A DNA stretch of 48,917 nucleotides from Hyphomonas sp. (GCF_016125515.1 NZ_WGLO01000021.1:1-48917); one strand, 5' to 3'. Shown: positions 8,663 to 17,335, counted from the stretch's first letter. Notes: generated from the letters alone by a model not told the origin. Translations and numbers: made by a program.

Positions 8663-9388
8663 TCAGGCCATTTCGAAGGACGGCCAGAGATTGCGCGCGA
8701 AGTATTTCGCCCGGATGCGATCCATATAGGCCACCAGATTGGCATGATTGCGGATCAGGTCCTTGAGGGGCGTGTCGAAGAATTCGGTCGCGCTGGAAAT
8801 CAGCACGCCGCTGACACTGGCATCTGCTGCCGCAGGTTCATCGCCGAACAGGTAGTCCCGATCCGCCAGCTGTCTTGCGATGGCCTCAATGTCGCGGGCC
8901 CCCAGGTCGAGGCGTTCGGCTTCAGAATGCCGGCCTATGCCCTGGCCATGTTTCGTGGCCGCCACGCCCTCGCGCGCCTGCTTCATCACGTCTTCCCGCA
9001 TGCCTGCCGGCACGCCGTCGAAGAAGTGAGCCGGGCCCTTGAAGAAGTTCTCGTCCTTCAGCCAGCGCTCCATGACCATGACATCGGCGAGGTGGCCCTC
9101 GGCCATCCGCTCGAGCGCCCAGCCTGCGGCGCGCTGGGCGTCGCTGAGACCGGCATCCAGCGATTTGCCAAGCTTCTTCTCGAAATGGGACCGGATGAAA
9201 TTGCTGTCCTGGATCAACAGGTCGCCGTCGCGAAGGTAGGGCGCCTTGTGTTTCGAAACAGCGTCGAGATCGGCCAACGCGCGGTCAAATGAAACGCCCA
9301 GCATCTGCAGCTGGATCTCCGATTTCATCACATAGGGGCTGGGCGAAGGGCAATCGAACATCGGGCCCCATCCATAAAGCGTGATCAT
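8663..9388 (-). CDS. Glutathione S-transferase family protein
   Basis: 241 aa from the ATG at 9388, preceded by AAGGAGACGAC as ribosome-binding site; the longer upstream frame overlaps the divergent promoter and is rejected. The N-terminus TLYGWGPMFDCPSPSPYV opens a thioredoxin-like domain with LLIQDSNFIRSHFEKKLG resembling the glutathione-binding SNAI/DS segment. The C-terminal helical half includes GDEPAAADASVSGVL, typical of the GST C-domain (PxxADxxLF-like). Substrate unknown; detoxification is inferred. It is transcribed divergently from a WYL regulator across a 91-bp gap holding a perfect palindrome, so it is a likely target of that regulator. Confidence 0.85.
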   Translation of the reverse strand: MITLYGWGPMFDCPSPSPYVMKSEIQLQMLGVSFDRALADLDAVSKHKAPYLRDGDLLIQDSNFIRSHFEKKLGKSLDAGLSDAQRAAGWALERMAEGHLADVMVMERWLKDENFFKGPAHFFDGVPAGMREDVMKQAREGVAATKHGQGIGRHSEAERLDLGARDIEAIARQLADRDYLFGDEPAAADASVSGVLISSATEFFDTPLKDLIRNHANLVAYMDRIRAKYFARNLWPSFEMA

Positions 9389-9435
9389 TGTCGTCTCCTT
9401 GGTCAGTGTTGCGACAGGGACTTGATACGCAGCCC

Positions 9436-9459
9436 CTGCTGACAGCATGCTGTCAGCAG
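9436..9459. promoter_or_regulatory. Perfect 24-bp palindrome between the GST gene and the WYL regulator gene
   Basis: The half-site CTGCTGACAGCA (9436-9447) is followed immediately by its exact reverse complement (9448-9459). The core TGACAG-CATG-CTGTCA has the look of a dimeric operator. It lies 20 bp before the regulator start (9480) and 47 bp before the GST start (9388), so it could control both divergent genes. Assignment to the adjacent YafY/WYL regulator is inferred from position. Confidence 0.6.
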
Positions 9460-9479
9460 TGTGGCAGTAGGACCCATTC

Positions 9480-10184
9480 ATGAGACGCACCGAACGCCTG
9501 TTCCAGATCATCCAGGTGCTGCGCCGCGCGCGAGCCCCCGTCACCGGTCAGGCGCTGGCTGAGGAACTCGAAGTGTCATTGCGCACGCTCTACCGCGACA
9601 TGGCCGAACTGATTGCCCAGCGTGTGCCGATCCGCGGCGAAGCGGGAACCGGCTATGTGCTGGAGCAGGGGTATGACATGCCGCCTTTGATGCTCACGGC
9701 CGACGAGCTCGAGGCTGCCGTCCTCGGCGCTCAGTGGGTGGCCGCGCGCGGCGACGCCGCGCTGTCCCGCGGCGCCCGGGACCTGATCGCCAAGCTCACG
9801 GTTGCCGTGCCCCGTGAATTGCAGCCCGTCATCGTCGATGCCGGGCTGCGCCCCATCAGTTCCCGCCAACGCCCGAAGGATGGTTTCGATGTCGCGCTTG
9901 TCCGGCAAGCCATCCGTGGCCAGACGAAACTGGGGATCGAGTATGCCGATGAGACGGGCGCCGTCACCCGGCGCACGATCTGGCCCATCCTGCTGGCCTA
10001 TTGGGACGATGTGCGCCTGATCTGCGCCTGGTGCGAATTGCGGCAGGGCTTTCGCCATTTCCGCACGGACCGCGTGCGCAAGGCTGAACCGCTCGGCCGC
10101 TTCCCGGAAAGTGTCAGCCGGCTCCGCCGCCGCTGGGAACAGGAACGCAAGGCGGATCGCTCAGTCGAAAAGCCCGGGCAATAG
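9480..10184 (+). CDS. YafY/DeoR-like transcriptional regulator with WYL domain
   Basis: 234 aa. Residues 1-60 form a winged helix-turn-helix (RRTERLFQIIQVLRRA, then GQALAEELEVSLRTLYRDMAEL). The C-terminal half carries a WYL-type ligand-sensing domain (about 130-215) with YADETGAVTRRTIWP, AYWDDVRLICAWCELRQGFRHF and the arginine-rich TDRVRKAEPL. Such proteins are usually ligand-responsive repressors or activators. A perfect palindrome directly upstream (9436-9459) and the divergent GST gene suggest autoregulation and control of GST. The 3' end overlaps the convergent ogt gene by 24 bp. Confidence 0.9.
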   Translation: MRRTERLFQIIQVLRRARAPVTGQALAEELEVSLRTLYRDMAELIAQRVPIRGEAGTGYVLEQGYDMPPLMLTADELEAAVLGAQWVAARGDAALSRGARDLIAKLTVAVPRELQPVIVDAGLRPISSRQRPKDGFDVALVRQAIRGQTKLGIEYADETGAVTRRTIWPILLAYWDDVRLICAWCELRQGFRHFRTDRVRKAEPLGRFPESVSRLRRRWEQERKADRSVEKPGQ

Positions 10185-10739
10185 CGGCGCCGCGCCGTCC
10201 GCGTCGATGCGTTCCAGCTGCAGCATGTGGCGTTTGGTATCCCGTCCGCCATGCGCGGAGAAGCCGCCGATCCGGCCTGAAGCCGCCAGCACCCGGTGGC
10301 AGGGAACAATCAGCGGCCAGGGATTGGCGCCCATCGCCGCGCCAATGGCACGCGCTGCGCCCGGCTCGCCGATCGCATTCGCAAGGGCGCCGTAGCTCGT
10401 CGCCTCTCCCCAGCCGAAGGCGCGCAAGGCCGAATAGACCCGCGCATCGAAGGCGCTGAGGCCGCGCAGGTCGAGCGCGACGTCCGTGAAATCGGCTTCC
10501 TCACCCTCGAAATAGCGGCGCATCCGATCTGAAATCCCGGCGATCCATGTGGGCGGCGCGTCGCACCGGGGCGCGCCGGACCGTGTGGCAAGCCGCGCTT
10601 CCGTCGCCGCCGGGGTCGCTTCCGGCAGTTGAACCTGGGTCAGGCCGTCCGGGCTCCAGGCGAGGCCACATGGTCCGGCCGTCGTCTCGAAGACGACGTA
10701 GCCAGCGTCCACCGGGGCAGGGGCATCGCGCGAGGTCAC
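10161..10739 (-). CDS. ogt: Methylated-DNA--[protein]-cysteine S-methyltransferase
   Basis: Suicide repair enzyme that takes alkyl groups from O6-alkylguanine (and O4-alkylthymine) in DNA onto its own cysteine. The acceptor is Cys147 in PCHRV (146-150), flanked by the DNA-binding segment TSYGALANAIGEPGAARAIG with the recognition-helix arginine, and by GRIGGFSAHGGRDTKRHML after it. 192 aa fits the Ogt class, with an N-terminal domain but no Ada-type zinc domain. The 3' end overlaps the WYL regulator gene by 24 bp, tail to tail. Confidence 0.95.
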   Translation of the reverse strand: MTSRDAPAPVDAGYVVFETTAGPCGLAWSPDGLTQVQLPEATPAATEARLATRSGAPRCDAPPTWIAGISDRMRRYFEGEEADFTDVALDLRGLSAFDARVYSALRAFGWGEATSYGALANAIGEPGAARAIGAAMGANPWPLIVPCHRVLAASGRIGGFSAHGGRDTKRHMLQLERIDADGAAPLLPGLFD

Positions 10740-10860
10740 GGCCCCAGAATGACCTCCGACGGCCTGCCCGGCAAGCGGGGCCCGGCGATGTTAGCCATTG
10801 GCGGGTGTCGGCCTGCCCTGCTAGGGATCAGGCCGAAGCAAAGATAACCGGGAGGAAGAT

Positions 10861-11634
10861 ATGGGCCGCGTTTCAGGAAAAATGGCATTCATCACGGGCG
10901 GCGCGCAGGGCCTCGGTGAGGCGACCGCACGCATGCTGGCCAAGGAAGGCGCCAAGGTCACCGTCACGGATATCAATGGCAAGGGCGCCGAAGCGGTCGC
11001 CGCCGCGATCAACAAGGACTACGGCGCCGGCACGGCCTTCGCCTGGCAGCAGGACGTTACCGATGAAAAGCGCTGGCCCGAAGTGCTGCAGCTGGCGCAC
11101 GACGCGATGGGCGGCCTCAATGTGCTCGTCAACAATGCCGGCATCGGCTCGCTTGGCTCGGTCGAGGATGAGAGCTACGAGATGTTCAAGAAAGTTCAGA
11201 CCGTGGATGTCGACTCGATCTTCCTCGGCTGCAAATATGCGATCCCGCTGATGCGGGCGCACGGCCTCGGCTCGATCATCAACATCTCGTCCATCGCCGG
11301 TATCATCGCCAGCGGCAATTACGTGGCCTACAACACGGCCAAGGCGGCGGTGCGCCATATCTCAAAATCCATCGCACTGCACTGCGCCAAGACCGGCGGC
11401 CAGATCCGGTCGAACTCCGTGCACCCCGTATTCATCAACACGCCGATCCTGGACCGCACCAAGGAAATGTTCGGAGAGCAGAAGGCACTTGAAAAGCTCG
11501 GCCGGCAAATCCCGCTCGGCAAGGTCGGCGAGCCGGACGATATCGCCTATGCAGTCCTCTATCTCGCCTCGGATGAGTCCAAACTCGTCACCGGCATCGA
11601 GCTGAAAGTGGATGGCGGCATCAGCGCGATGTAG
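10861..11634 (+). CDS. Short-chain dehydrogenase/reductase (classical SDR)
   Basis: 257 aa NAD(P)-dependent oxidoreductase. The cofactor-binding TGGAQGLG lies at 12-19, Asp in VTDING after strand 2 favours NAD(H), NNAG is at 91-94, and the catalytic Ser143/144 with Tyr157-x3-Lys161 (YNTAK) is complete. The C-terminal KVGEPDDIAYAVLYLASDES and TGIELKVDGGISAM are typical of the glucose-1-dehydrogenase/cyclopentanol-dehydrogenase-like SDR group. Substrate not determinable. CCGGGAGGAAGAT gives a good ribosome-binding site before the ATG. A frameshifted lipoprotein gene follows 33 bp downstream. Confidence 0.92.
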   Translation: MGRVSGKMAFITGGAQGLGEATARMLAKEGAKVTVTDINGKGAEAVAAAINKDYGAGTAFAWQQDVTDEKRWPEVLQLAHDAMGGLNVLVNNAGIGSLGSVEDESYEMFKKVQTVDVDSIFLGCKYAIPLMRAHGLGSIINISSIAGIIASGNYVAYNTAKAAVRHISKSIALHCAKTGGQIRSNSVHPVFINTPILDRTKEMFGEQKALEKLGRQIPLGKVGEPDDIAYAVLYLASDESKLVTGIELKVDGGISAM

Positions 11635-11667
11635 TCTGTCGGCACGGTCACGCGAAAGGCACCTGAC

Positions 11668-12509
11668 ATGATCCGGACCCTGCTCATCGCTGCGCCAGCC
11701 CTCATCATGGCCGCCTGCGCGACAGCGCCGGCGCCCGCGCCGATTGTTGCGGCAGAACGCGCCTTTGCCGATGACGGCTATGCGCGCGGCGTGAAGGCCT
11801 CGTTCAAGGCCTATGCGGCGCCGGATGCGGTGATGTTCGCGCCGGAGCGGGTGTATGTGCATCACTTTTTCGGCGCCCAGTCCGACGCGCCGGCGGATCC
11901 GTCACGCCCGCACCTCGTCTGGTGGCCGCTTGCGGCCGGTATCTCGGCCTCGGGTGATCTTGGCTTCACCACCGGTCCTTATGCCTACGACGAGGATCGG
12001 CGCGGATATTATTTCACGGTCTGGCAGCGCCAGCCGGACGGCGAATGGAAATGGGTGATCGATGCCGGGGTCGAAGCCGATGCCGCAAGGGCGCCCGGGC
12101 AAGAGGCTCGGTCGATTACCTGCCCGTTGCCACACTCGGCAGCGTGTCACCGGATACCGCCTTTTCGGACGTGATGGCGATCGAAGGCGAGATTGCCAGC
12201 AAGTCGCAGCAGGATGCGCGCGCGGCGTATGAGGGAAAGCTCGCGCCCGAAGCGCGGATGCACACCAGGGGCCTTGCCCCGGCCACCGATGAGGCCGGCC
12301 GGTCGGCGGCCTTGCAGGCCCGTCCGGAAGCCTTGTCCCTGACACCGCTCGGCGGCGGCGCTTCGGGCGCAGGCGATCTCGTTTGGACCTATTCCAGCGC
12401 CGGATGGACCGGCGGTGAAGGCCCGGCGACCGGCCTCGTTGTGCGTGTCTGGCAGAAGCGCGAGGCCGGTTGGCAGATCGTGTTCGATGAACTCATCCCC
12501 TCGCCCTGA
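11668..12509 (+). pseudogene. Frameshifted lipoprotein gene, NTF2/DUF4440-like
   Basis: Two overlapping frames look like one protein. Frame A (from the ATG at 11668) starts with a lipoprotein signal (LLIAAPALIMAACA, lipobox Cys) and runs through AERAFADDGYARGVKASF, APDAVMFAPE, GDLGFTTGPY and GEWKWVIDAGVEAD. It then leaves coding character and stops at 12174. From about 12105 a frame in another phase continues sensibly with SVDYLPVATLG, a DVMAIEGEIASKSQQDA segment, GDLVWTYSS and VRVWQKREAGWQIVFDELIP, ending at 12509. Intact it would be about 280 aa with two SnoaL-like halves. The shift lies in the GC-rich 12085-12112. It may be a true mutation or a sequencing error. Confidence 0.72.
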
Positions 12510-12568
12510 TGGCCCGTCCGGGCTGAGCCCGGGGCGCTGAACTACTGCTTTCGGGTCAATAGCTCCGC

Positions 12569-12585
12569 TTTGGTCGCACCAAAGA
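12569..12585. repeat. Inverted repeat upstream of the XRE regulator gene
   Basis: CTTTGGT (12569-12575) and ACCAAAG (12579-12585) are perfect inverted repeats around a 3-nt spacer. They lie 60 bp after the preceding gene and 70 bp before the regulator start. There is no T-run after it, so it is more like a small hairpin or protein site than a terminator. Confidence 0.3.
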
Positions 12586-12608
12586 TTCCGTCTTGATCGG
12601 CACTCAAT

Positions 12609-12626
12609 TGTTGTGTAAACACAACA
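12609..12626. promoter_or_regulatory. 18-bp dyad upstream of the XRE regulator (candidate operator)
   Basis: TGTTGTGT (12609-12616) and ACACAACA (12619-12626) form a perfect inverted repeat with an AA spacer, 29 bp before the GTG start at 12656. The surrounding TGTAAACACAACATAGCGATGTAT is AT-rich relative to the region, as expected for a promoter/operator. Autoregulation by the downstream XRE protein is inferred from position. Confidence 0.5.
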
Positions 12627-12655
12627 TAGCGATGTATTTAGAAGGCAATAAATAG

Positions 12656-12892
12656 GTGGTTCACAACAGGTTATCTGTCTTCCGGGCGGAACGGAATCTC
12701 AGCCGGAAAGACCTGGCCGAACAGGTCGGGGTCAACCCGCAGACGATCGGCTATCTCGAGCGAGGCGATTATGCGCCCTCGGTCGAACTGGCGCTGAAGC
12801 TCGCCGCTCTTTTCGGCGTGCCGGTCGAGCAGCTTTTCTCCCTCAAACCCTTTGCGCCGCTCGCGGCCAGTCTCAAGAATCAGGAGTCCTGA
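12656..12892 (+). CDS. XRE-family helix-turn-helix transcriptional regulator
   Basis: 78 aa, almost entirely a Cro/CI-type HTH: NRLSVFRAERNLSRKDLAEQ, then VNPQTIGYLERGDYAPS, then LALKLAALFGVPVEQLFSL. This short, stand-alone form (YozG-like) usually regulates the membrane protein encoded next to it. The start is GTG at 12656, with GAAGGC at 12641-12646 as a distant ribosome-binding site. The next gene begins 4 bp after the stop, so the two form an operon. A perfect dyad at 12609-12626 is a plausible autoregulatory operator. Confidence 0.88.
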   Translation: MVHNRLSVFRAERNLSRKDLAEQVGVNPQTIGYLERGDYAPSVELALKLAALFGVPVEQLFSLKPFAPLAASLKNQES

Positions 12893-12896
12893 AACG

Positions 12897-13394
12897 ATGT
12901 ATATCCGTTCGAAATCCCGGCCTTCTGGCCGCCAGATGTCCACGCCGGTCATCCGGGGTCTGATTGTTGGCCTCTACACGCTGTATCCGGTTGGCTGCAT
13001 CTTGCAGCTGCTCCCGGAAAGTTGGGGGGGCGGAACGGCCTTGTCGGTTGCCGGCCTGATTGCGGTTGCCGCGTCGCTGATGATGTTCGCGGTGCTGGCC
13101 GGCTCAAGCTTGCAGCGGCAGGCACAGGAGGCGGAAAGTGAACTGGACGAACGTGAGCGGGCGGACCGCAACAAGGCGGCCTTCTACGAGCACTCGGTGT
13201 TTTCGTCCGCCGTGCTGCTTGGGCTGATTTACATCATGTTGACGACCGACATGGCGGAGGCTGGAAAGCTTGATCTCTGGCGCCCGTCCACAGGCGACCA
13301 TTGGAACGCAATTTTCTGGGGCCTGGGTCTTCTGTCGGTGACCCTGCCCGGCGCTGTCCTTGCCTTCGGAAAGACGCCGCCGGATATGGATTAG
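12897..13394 (+). CDS. Hypothetical membrane protein paired with the XRE regulator
   Basis: 165 aa from the ATG at 12897, with CAGGAG upstream. Four membrane segments are visible: VIRGLIVGLYTLYPVGCIL, AGLIAVAASLMMFAVLAG, SVFSSAVLLGLIYIML and FWGLGLLSVTLPGAVLAF. Between TM2 and TM3 is a charged cytoplasmic loop (AEDSELDERERAD-type: ESELDERERADRNKAA). The XRE-plus-membrane-protein pair is a recurring bacterial module, sometimes linked to envelope or stress sensing, but this protein is not assigned to a named family. It is convergent with the MFS gene; their stops overlap at 13391-13394. Confidence 0.75.
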   Translation: MYIRSKSRPSGRQMSTPVIRGLIVGLYTLYPVGCILQLLPESWGGGTALSVAGLIAVAASLMMFAVLAGSSLQRQAQEAESELDERERADRNKAAFYEHSVFSSAVLLGLIYIMLTTDMAEAGKLDLWRPSTGDHWNAIFWGLGLLSVTLPGAVLAFGKTPPDMD

Positions 13395-14635
13395 CCCTGC
13401 GGCAGCGGCTGCTTGCCCGTCACCCGCCAGGCATAGACGGCCAGTACGCCGACAAGGATGGCCGAGGCGATCATCGGAAAGGCATGGTTCAGCTGATAGA
13501 GGCCCGCGCCGATCAGGGGGCCGAAAATGAACCCGGCCGGCGGCGCGGCCGAGAGTAGCGCGGCGGCGGCGCCCTGTTCCGACCGGCTGACCGACAGGCT
13601 GCCAAGCGCATTGGCTGCCGGAATCGCCAGCGCCGACCCGGTGCCCACCATCAGGAAGCTGAGGCAGAGCGCGGGAAAGGCGAGGAAGGTGTCAGCCGAA
13701 ATGTAACCGGCGCACACAAGCGCCAACCCGATGGGAAGGATCCGTCTCGGATCCGGCTTCACCCGTGCGATGTAGCCGAACTGGACCGCAATCGTGGCGA
13801 CCGCCATGCAGGCGAAAGCGATCCCGGTATAGAGCACCGCTGCCTGACCCGCAGTCTCCGCATGGGTTTCGTTGAGCCGATAGCGATCCTCGATGAACCA
13901 GGCGAGCGTCTGCTGCACCATGCCCACACCGATGAAATAGGACACGAGGAATGCCAGGTGCGGGCGAACGCGCGGATCGGTCATCGCCAGCGGCTTCGGC
14001 CGGGCCGAGTCGCGCGGGCGCGGCACGGTTTTCGGCAGGCTGAAGGCGAGCAAGGCTGCAACCGCGAGGCAGAGCACGATCGAACCCCAGAGCGGCGCAA
14101 GCGCGCCAAAAGGGGCGAGCGCCGCTGCGCCTGCGGGGCCGAGGATCGACCCGATGCTCATGCCCGCGCCCAGCATGCCGAGGCCCGCGGCCCGGTTGTG
14201 GACCGTTGTGGCATCCGTCATCGCCGCCATCGAGGCCGGTTGCAGGCCGGGCGAAAGAAGGCCGAACCAGAGCCTGACGAAGATCAGCGTCAGTATCAGC
14301 GACGTGCCGGCAATCACGCCCTTCAGGCCTGCATCCAGCGCGAAAAGGAAGGCCATGTTCGTCAGGCCCATGGCGCACAGCGAGAACACCATCACCCGTT
14401 TGCGGCCCACCCGGTCGGCGATCCGGCCCCAGCGGGGGATCATCACGGCATAGAGCAGGGTCGACAGCGTCAGGATTCCGGCCACTTCCAGTTCACCCAG
14501 GCCCGCCTTGCGGGTCAGCGGCGCCACCACCACGAAGTTGATGCTCATGCCCGCCCCCATCGCAATGGTAGCCAGCATCAGCATGTTCCGCTGGAAGCTC
14601 GACAGCGGATGCAGCGGCGTGTCGTTGGAATCCAT
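13391..14635 (-). CDS. MFS transporter
   Basis: 414 aa with about 12 hydrophobic segments. The loop 2-3 signature of the major facilitator superfamily is visible as RWGRIADRVGRKRVMVFS, and the second half repeats the fold (YTGIAFACMAVATIAV; ALCLSFLMVGTGSALAIPA). It resembles drug/proton antiporters of the DHA1 type, so export of a small molecule is a reasonable guess, but the substrate is unknown. The stop overlaps the convergent membrane-protein gene by 4 bp. Confidence 0.9.
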   Translation of the reverse strand: MDSNDTPLHPLSSFQRNMLMLATIAMGAGMSINFVVVAPLTRKAGLGELEVAGILTLSTLLYAVMIPRWGRIADRVGRKRVMVFSLCAMGLTNMAFLFALDAGLKGVIAGTSLILTLIFVRLWFGLLSPGLQPASMAAMTDATTVHNRAAGLGMLGAGMSIGSILGPAGAAALAPFGALAPLWGSIVLCLAVAALLAFSLPKTVPRPRDSARPKPLAMTDPRVRPHLAFLVSYFIGVGMVQQTLAWFIEDRYRLNETHAETAGQAAVLYTGIAFACMAVATIAVQFGYIARVKPDPRRILPIGLALVCAGYISADTFLAFPALCLSFLMVGTGSALAIPAANALGSLSVSRSEQGAAAALLSAAPPAGFIFGPLIGAGLYQLNHAFPMIASAILVGVLAVYAWRVTGKQPLPQG

Positions 14636-14794
14636 GCGTGCGCCCCGGTGTTCAGGAGGCGAAGCTAGGGCGGTAATCCCCCCTTGCCAAACCCTTCCCT
14701 TGGGACAATCAACGGGCCGAACCTTGCCGTAAGGGGTGGTTACACCCTAAGTGATCCTCAAGTTCAGACCCAGTTTCCGGAGCGACCCCGCCGC

Positions 14795-15088
14795 ATGAAA
14801 GCGATCCTCGACGTCCTCTACCAGATCCTCAACATCGCCAGCTGGATCATCATCATCCAGGCCATCCTGTCCTGGCTCGTGATGTTCAAGGTGATCGACA
14901 CGCGCAATTCGGTGGTCGCCTCCATCTGGGGGGCGCTCGAACGGCTGACCGAGCCGCTCTACCGGCCGATCCGCAACATGCTGCCCGCGATGTCAGGCCT
15001 CGATATTTCGCCGCTCATCGTGTTGCTGATCATCTTCTTCCTGCAGCAGGTCATCCTGCGTTACGGCTACTCGCTCGCCCCGTTCTGA
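14795..15088 (+). CDS. YggT family membrane protein
   Basis: 97 aa. It shows the YggT signature: two amphipathic/hydrophobic helices with NIASWIIIIQAILSWL near the start, the conserved basic-proline segment RLTEPLYRPIRNMLP in the middle, then GLDISPLIVLLIIFFLQQVIL. Members are often near yggU/DUF167 and cell-division or potassium-homeostasis genes; the role is poorly defined. The ATG at 14795 was chosen because it gives the family N-terminus. The stop TGA overlaps the ATG of the next gene (TGATG). Confidence 0.92.
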   Translation: MKAILDVLYQILNIASWIIIIQAILSWLVMFKVIDTRNSVVASIWGALERLTEPLYRPIRNMLPAMSGLDISPLIVLLIIFFLQQVILRYGYSLAPF

Positions 15089-15387
15089 TGCTTCACCGGC
15101 TTGCCGTGCGTGTCCAGCCGGGCGCCTCGGCCGACCGGATCGAGGGCAGGGGGACGGATGATGCCGGGCGCGTCTTCGTGAGAGTGCGCGTGCGCGCCCG
15201 TCCTGAAGACGGCGCCGCCAATGCAGCGGTCGAGTCGGTTGTGGCAAAAGCGCTCGGCGTGCCGAAGTCTGCGGTCAAGGTGGTGACCGGCGGCAAGACT
15301 CGGATAAAAGGCCTCCAGATCGATGGCCCGCCGGATCTGGCGGACGTGATAGAGGGCTGGCTGGCAGATGAGCGCGGTTCGGATTGA
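15088..15387 (+). CDS. DUF167 (YggU family) protein
   Basis: 99 aa. It contains [58 protein letters not shown], the family's hallmark segments with the conserved KxRP-like and GxxSRxK-like motifs. The biochemical function is undefined. It is translationally coupled at both ends: its ATG overlaps the yggT stop, and its 3' end overlaps folD by 20 bp. Confidence 0.93.
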   Translation: MLHRLAVRVQPGASADRIEGRGTDDAGRVFVRVRVRARPEDGAANAAVESVVAKALGVPKSAVKVVTGGKTRIKGLQIDGPPDLADVIEGWLADERGSD

Positions 15388-16255
15388 TGGAAGTGCGGTT
15401 GCAGCCGATGTGCGGGCCTCTGTGGCGCGCGCGGTGGCAACGCTGCCCGGCAAGCCCGGCCTTGCGGTCGTCCTCGTCGGCGAAGATGCGGCCAGCGAGG
15501 TCTACGTCCGCAACAAGGTGAAGGCGACGGCTGAGGCGGGCATGATCTCGCACCACCACCGCCTGCCGGCTACCGCCAGCCAGGGAGAGGTCGAAGCCCT
15601 GATCGCCAGGCTCAATGCCGATCCCGGCGTCGATGGCATCCTGCTTCAGCTGCCACTACCAGCAGGCCTCGATGCCGACGCCGCCATTGAGCAGATCGAT
15701 CCGGACAAGGACGTCGACGGCCTCACCGAAGTTTCAGCCGGCCGTCTCAGCCTCGGCAAGCCGGGCCTTCGTCCCTGCACACCGGTCGGCTCGGTCATCC
15801 TCGCCAAGCGCGCGCTCGGCGACAATCTCTCCGGCAAGCATGCCGTCGTGATCGGCCGCTCCATCCTCGTCGGCAAACCGGCCGCACTGCTCTTCCTCGC
15901 CGAAAACTGCACCATCACGATCGCCCACAGCCGCTCGGCCGACCTGCTGGCGATCTGCCGCACGGCCGATATTCTGGTGCCCGCAGTCGGCCGCCCGGAA
16001 ATGGTGCGCGGCGACTGGGTGAAGCCCGGCGCCACGATCATCGATGTCGGCATCAACCGCGTGCCGGCGCCCGAAAAGGGCGAAGGCAAGACAAAGCTTG
16101 TTGGCGATGCGCACTATCAAAGCTGCGCTGAAGTTGCGGGTTTCATCACGCCGGTGCCGGGCGGCGTCGGACCGATGACGATTGCCTGCCTCCTGCGCAA
16201 CACGGTGCTTGCCGCCTGCGCCCGGCGCGGCTGGCCTGTGCCGGCCGGGCTGTGA
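15368..16255 (+). CDS. folD: Bifunctional methylenetetrahydrofolate dehydrogenase/methenyltetrahydrofolate cyclohydrolase
   Basis: Interconverts 5,10-methylene-THF and 10-formyl-THF with NADP+, supplying one-carbon units for purines and fMet. The sequence shows [15 protein letters not shown] (catalytic Lys of the YxxxK motif), the substrate loop [20 protein letters not shown] and the Rossmann segment [17 protein letters not shown], then [11 protein letters not shown] and the C-terminal signature [10 protein letters not shown]. 295 aa is standard. The start ATG lies inside the yggU-like gene, and the stop overlaps the GTG of the HNH gene. Confidence 0.97.
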   Translation: MSAVRIDGSAVAADVRASVARAVATLPGKPGLAVVLVGEDAASEVYVRNKVKATAEAGMISHHHRLPATASQGEVEALIARLNADPGVDGILLQLPLPAGLDADAAIEQIDPDKDVDGLTEVSAGRLSLGKPGLRPCTPVGSVILAKRALGDNLSGKHAVVIGRSILVGKPAALLFLAENCTITIAHSRSADLLAICRTADILVPAVGRPEMVRGDWVKPGATIIDVGINRVPAPEKGEGKTKLVGDAHYQSCAEVAGFITPVPGGVGPMTIACLLRNTVLAACARRGWPVPAGL

Positions 16256-16503
16256 GCCAGAGCTTCAGGCCTCCGGATACGGAACTTTTCCGCCGTCTCT
16301 GGGCGGCCCAGGAGGGTTGCTGCGCCCTGTGCGGCCTCGCGATGCCTGCAAGCCGGTTTGAACTCGCCCACGCCTCGCTCTGGAAAAAGCAGCGCCCGAC
16401 CTTCGACCATATCCGCCCGCGCGCTGCTGGCGGCAGTGACAAGCCGGACAATCTCCAGCTTGCGCATGCGGCGTGCAACAAACGCAAAGGCGCGCGCGTC
16501 TAA
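16252..16503 (+). CDS. HNH endonuclease domain protein (83 aa)
   Basis: A minimal HNH nuclease. A zinc-site CALCG (with a second CxxC-like pair completed by the distal ACNKRKG), then [26 protein letters not shown] giving the His-Asn-His metal and catalytic residues. The start is GTG at 16252, overlapping the folD stop (GTGA), so it is translationally coupled to folD. Small stand-alone HNH proteins like this occur in many alphaproteobacteria; the target is unknown. The next gene on the other strand (sdhB) ends 23 bp away. Confidence 0.88.
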   Translation: MSQSFRPPDTELFRRLWAAQEGCCALCGLAMPASRFELAHASLWKKQRPTFDHIRPRAAGGSDKPDNLQLAHAACNKRKGARV

Positions 16504-16526
16504 AGACGGCGCGTCGCCGAAGCGGC

Positions 16527-17309
16527 CTAGCTGATCCGCTCGACCATCATGTGCTTGATCTTGGCGATGGCTTTCGCCGGGTTCAGGCCCTTCGGGCAGA
16601 CCTGCGCACAGTTCATGATCGTGTGGCAGCGGTAGAGCTTGAACGGATCTTCCAGCGCATCAAGGCGCTCGCCGGTCGCTTCGTCGCGGCTGTCGATCAG
16701 CCAGCGATAGGCCTGCAGCAGCGCGGCGGGGCCGAGATACTTGTCGCCATTCCACCAGTAGGACGGGCAGGAGGTCGAGCAGGAGGCGCACAGGATGCAC
16801 TCATACAGGCCGTCGAGCTGTGTGCGGTCCTCTTCGGACTGGCGCCATTCCTTCTCCGGCGTCGGCGAGTCGGTTTTCAGGAAGGGCTGCACATAGGCAT
16901 GCTGCGCATAGAAGTTCGTCAGGTCGGGGATCAGGTCGCGCACCACCGGTTGGTTCGGCAGCGGGCTGATCGTGATCACGCCGCCCGGCAGGTCGTCGAA
17001 GCCCTTGGTGCAGGCAATCGTGTTGCGCCCGGCAATGTTCATCGCACAGGAGCCGCACACGCCCTCGCGGCAGGACCGGCGGAAGGCCAGCGTCGGGTCG
17101 ATATTGTTCTTGATGTAGAACAACACGTCCAGGATCATCGTCCCGGCCCTGTCCATGTCCACCCAATAGGTGTCCCAGCGCGGATTGGTCTTTTCCTCGG
17201 GGCTGTAACGATAGATGCGGAACTCGCGCAGGTTCGTGGCGCCCTGCGGCTTGGGCCAGGTTTTGCCCTTCTGGACCTTGGAGTTCTGGGGGAGGGTAAG
17301 CTGGACCAT
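16527..17309 (-). CDS. sdhB: Succinate dehydrogenase iron-sulfur subunit
   Basis: Complex II electron-transfer subunit carrying three Fe-S clusters between FAD in SdhA and ubiquinone. Ligands are visible for the [2Fe-2S] ([22 protein letters not shown]), the [4Fe-4S] ([12 protein letters not shown]) and the [3Fe-4S] cluster ([17 protein letters not shown]). The length of 260 aa is normal. It is the last gene of the minus-strand sdh operon, following a 98-aa unknown gene by 26 bp. Attached to the inner membrane, cytoplasmic face. Confidence 0.98.
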   Translation of the reverse strand: MVQLTLPQNSKVQKGKTWPKPQGATNLREFRIYRYSPEEKTNPRWDTYWVDMDRAGTMILDVLFYIKNNIDPTLAFRRSCREGVCGSCAMNIAGRNTIACTKGFDDLPGGVITISPLPNQPVVRDLIPDLTNFYAQHAYVQPFLKTDSPTPEKEWRQSEEDRTQLDGLYECILCASCSTSCPSYWWNGDKYLGPAALLQAYRWLIDSRDEATGERLDALEDPFKLYRCHTIMNCAQVCPKGLNPAKAIAKIKHMMVERIS

Positions 17310-17335
17310 GTGGCGTTCCTGAATAAATCCCTGAA

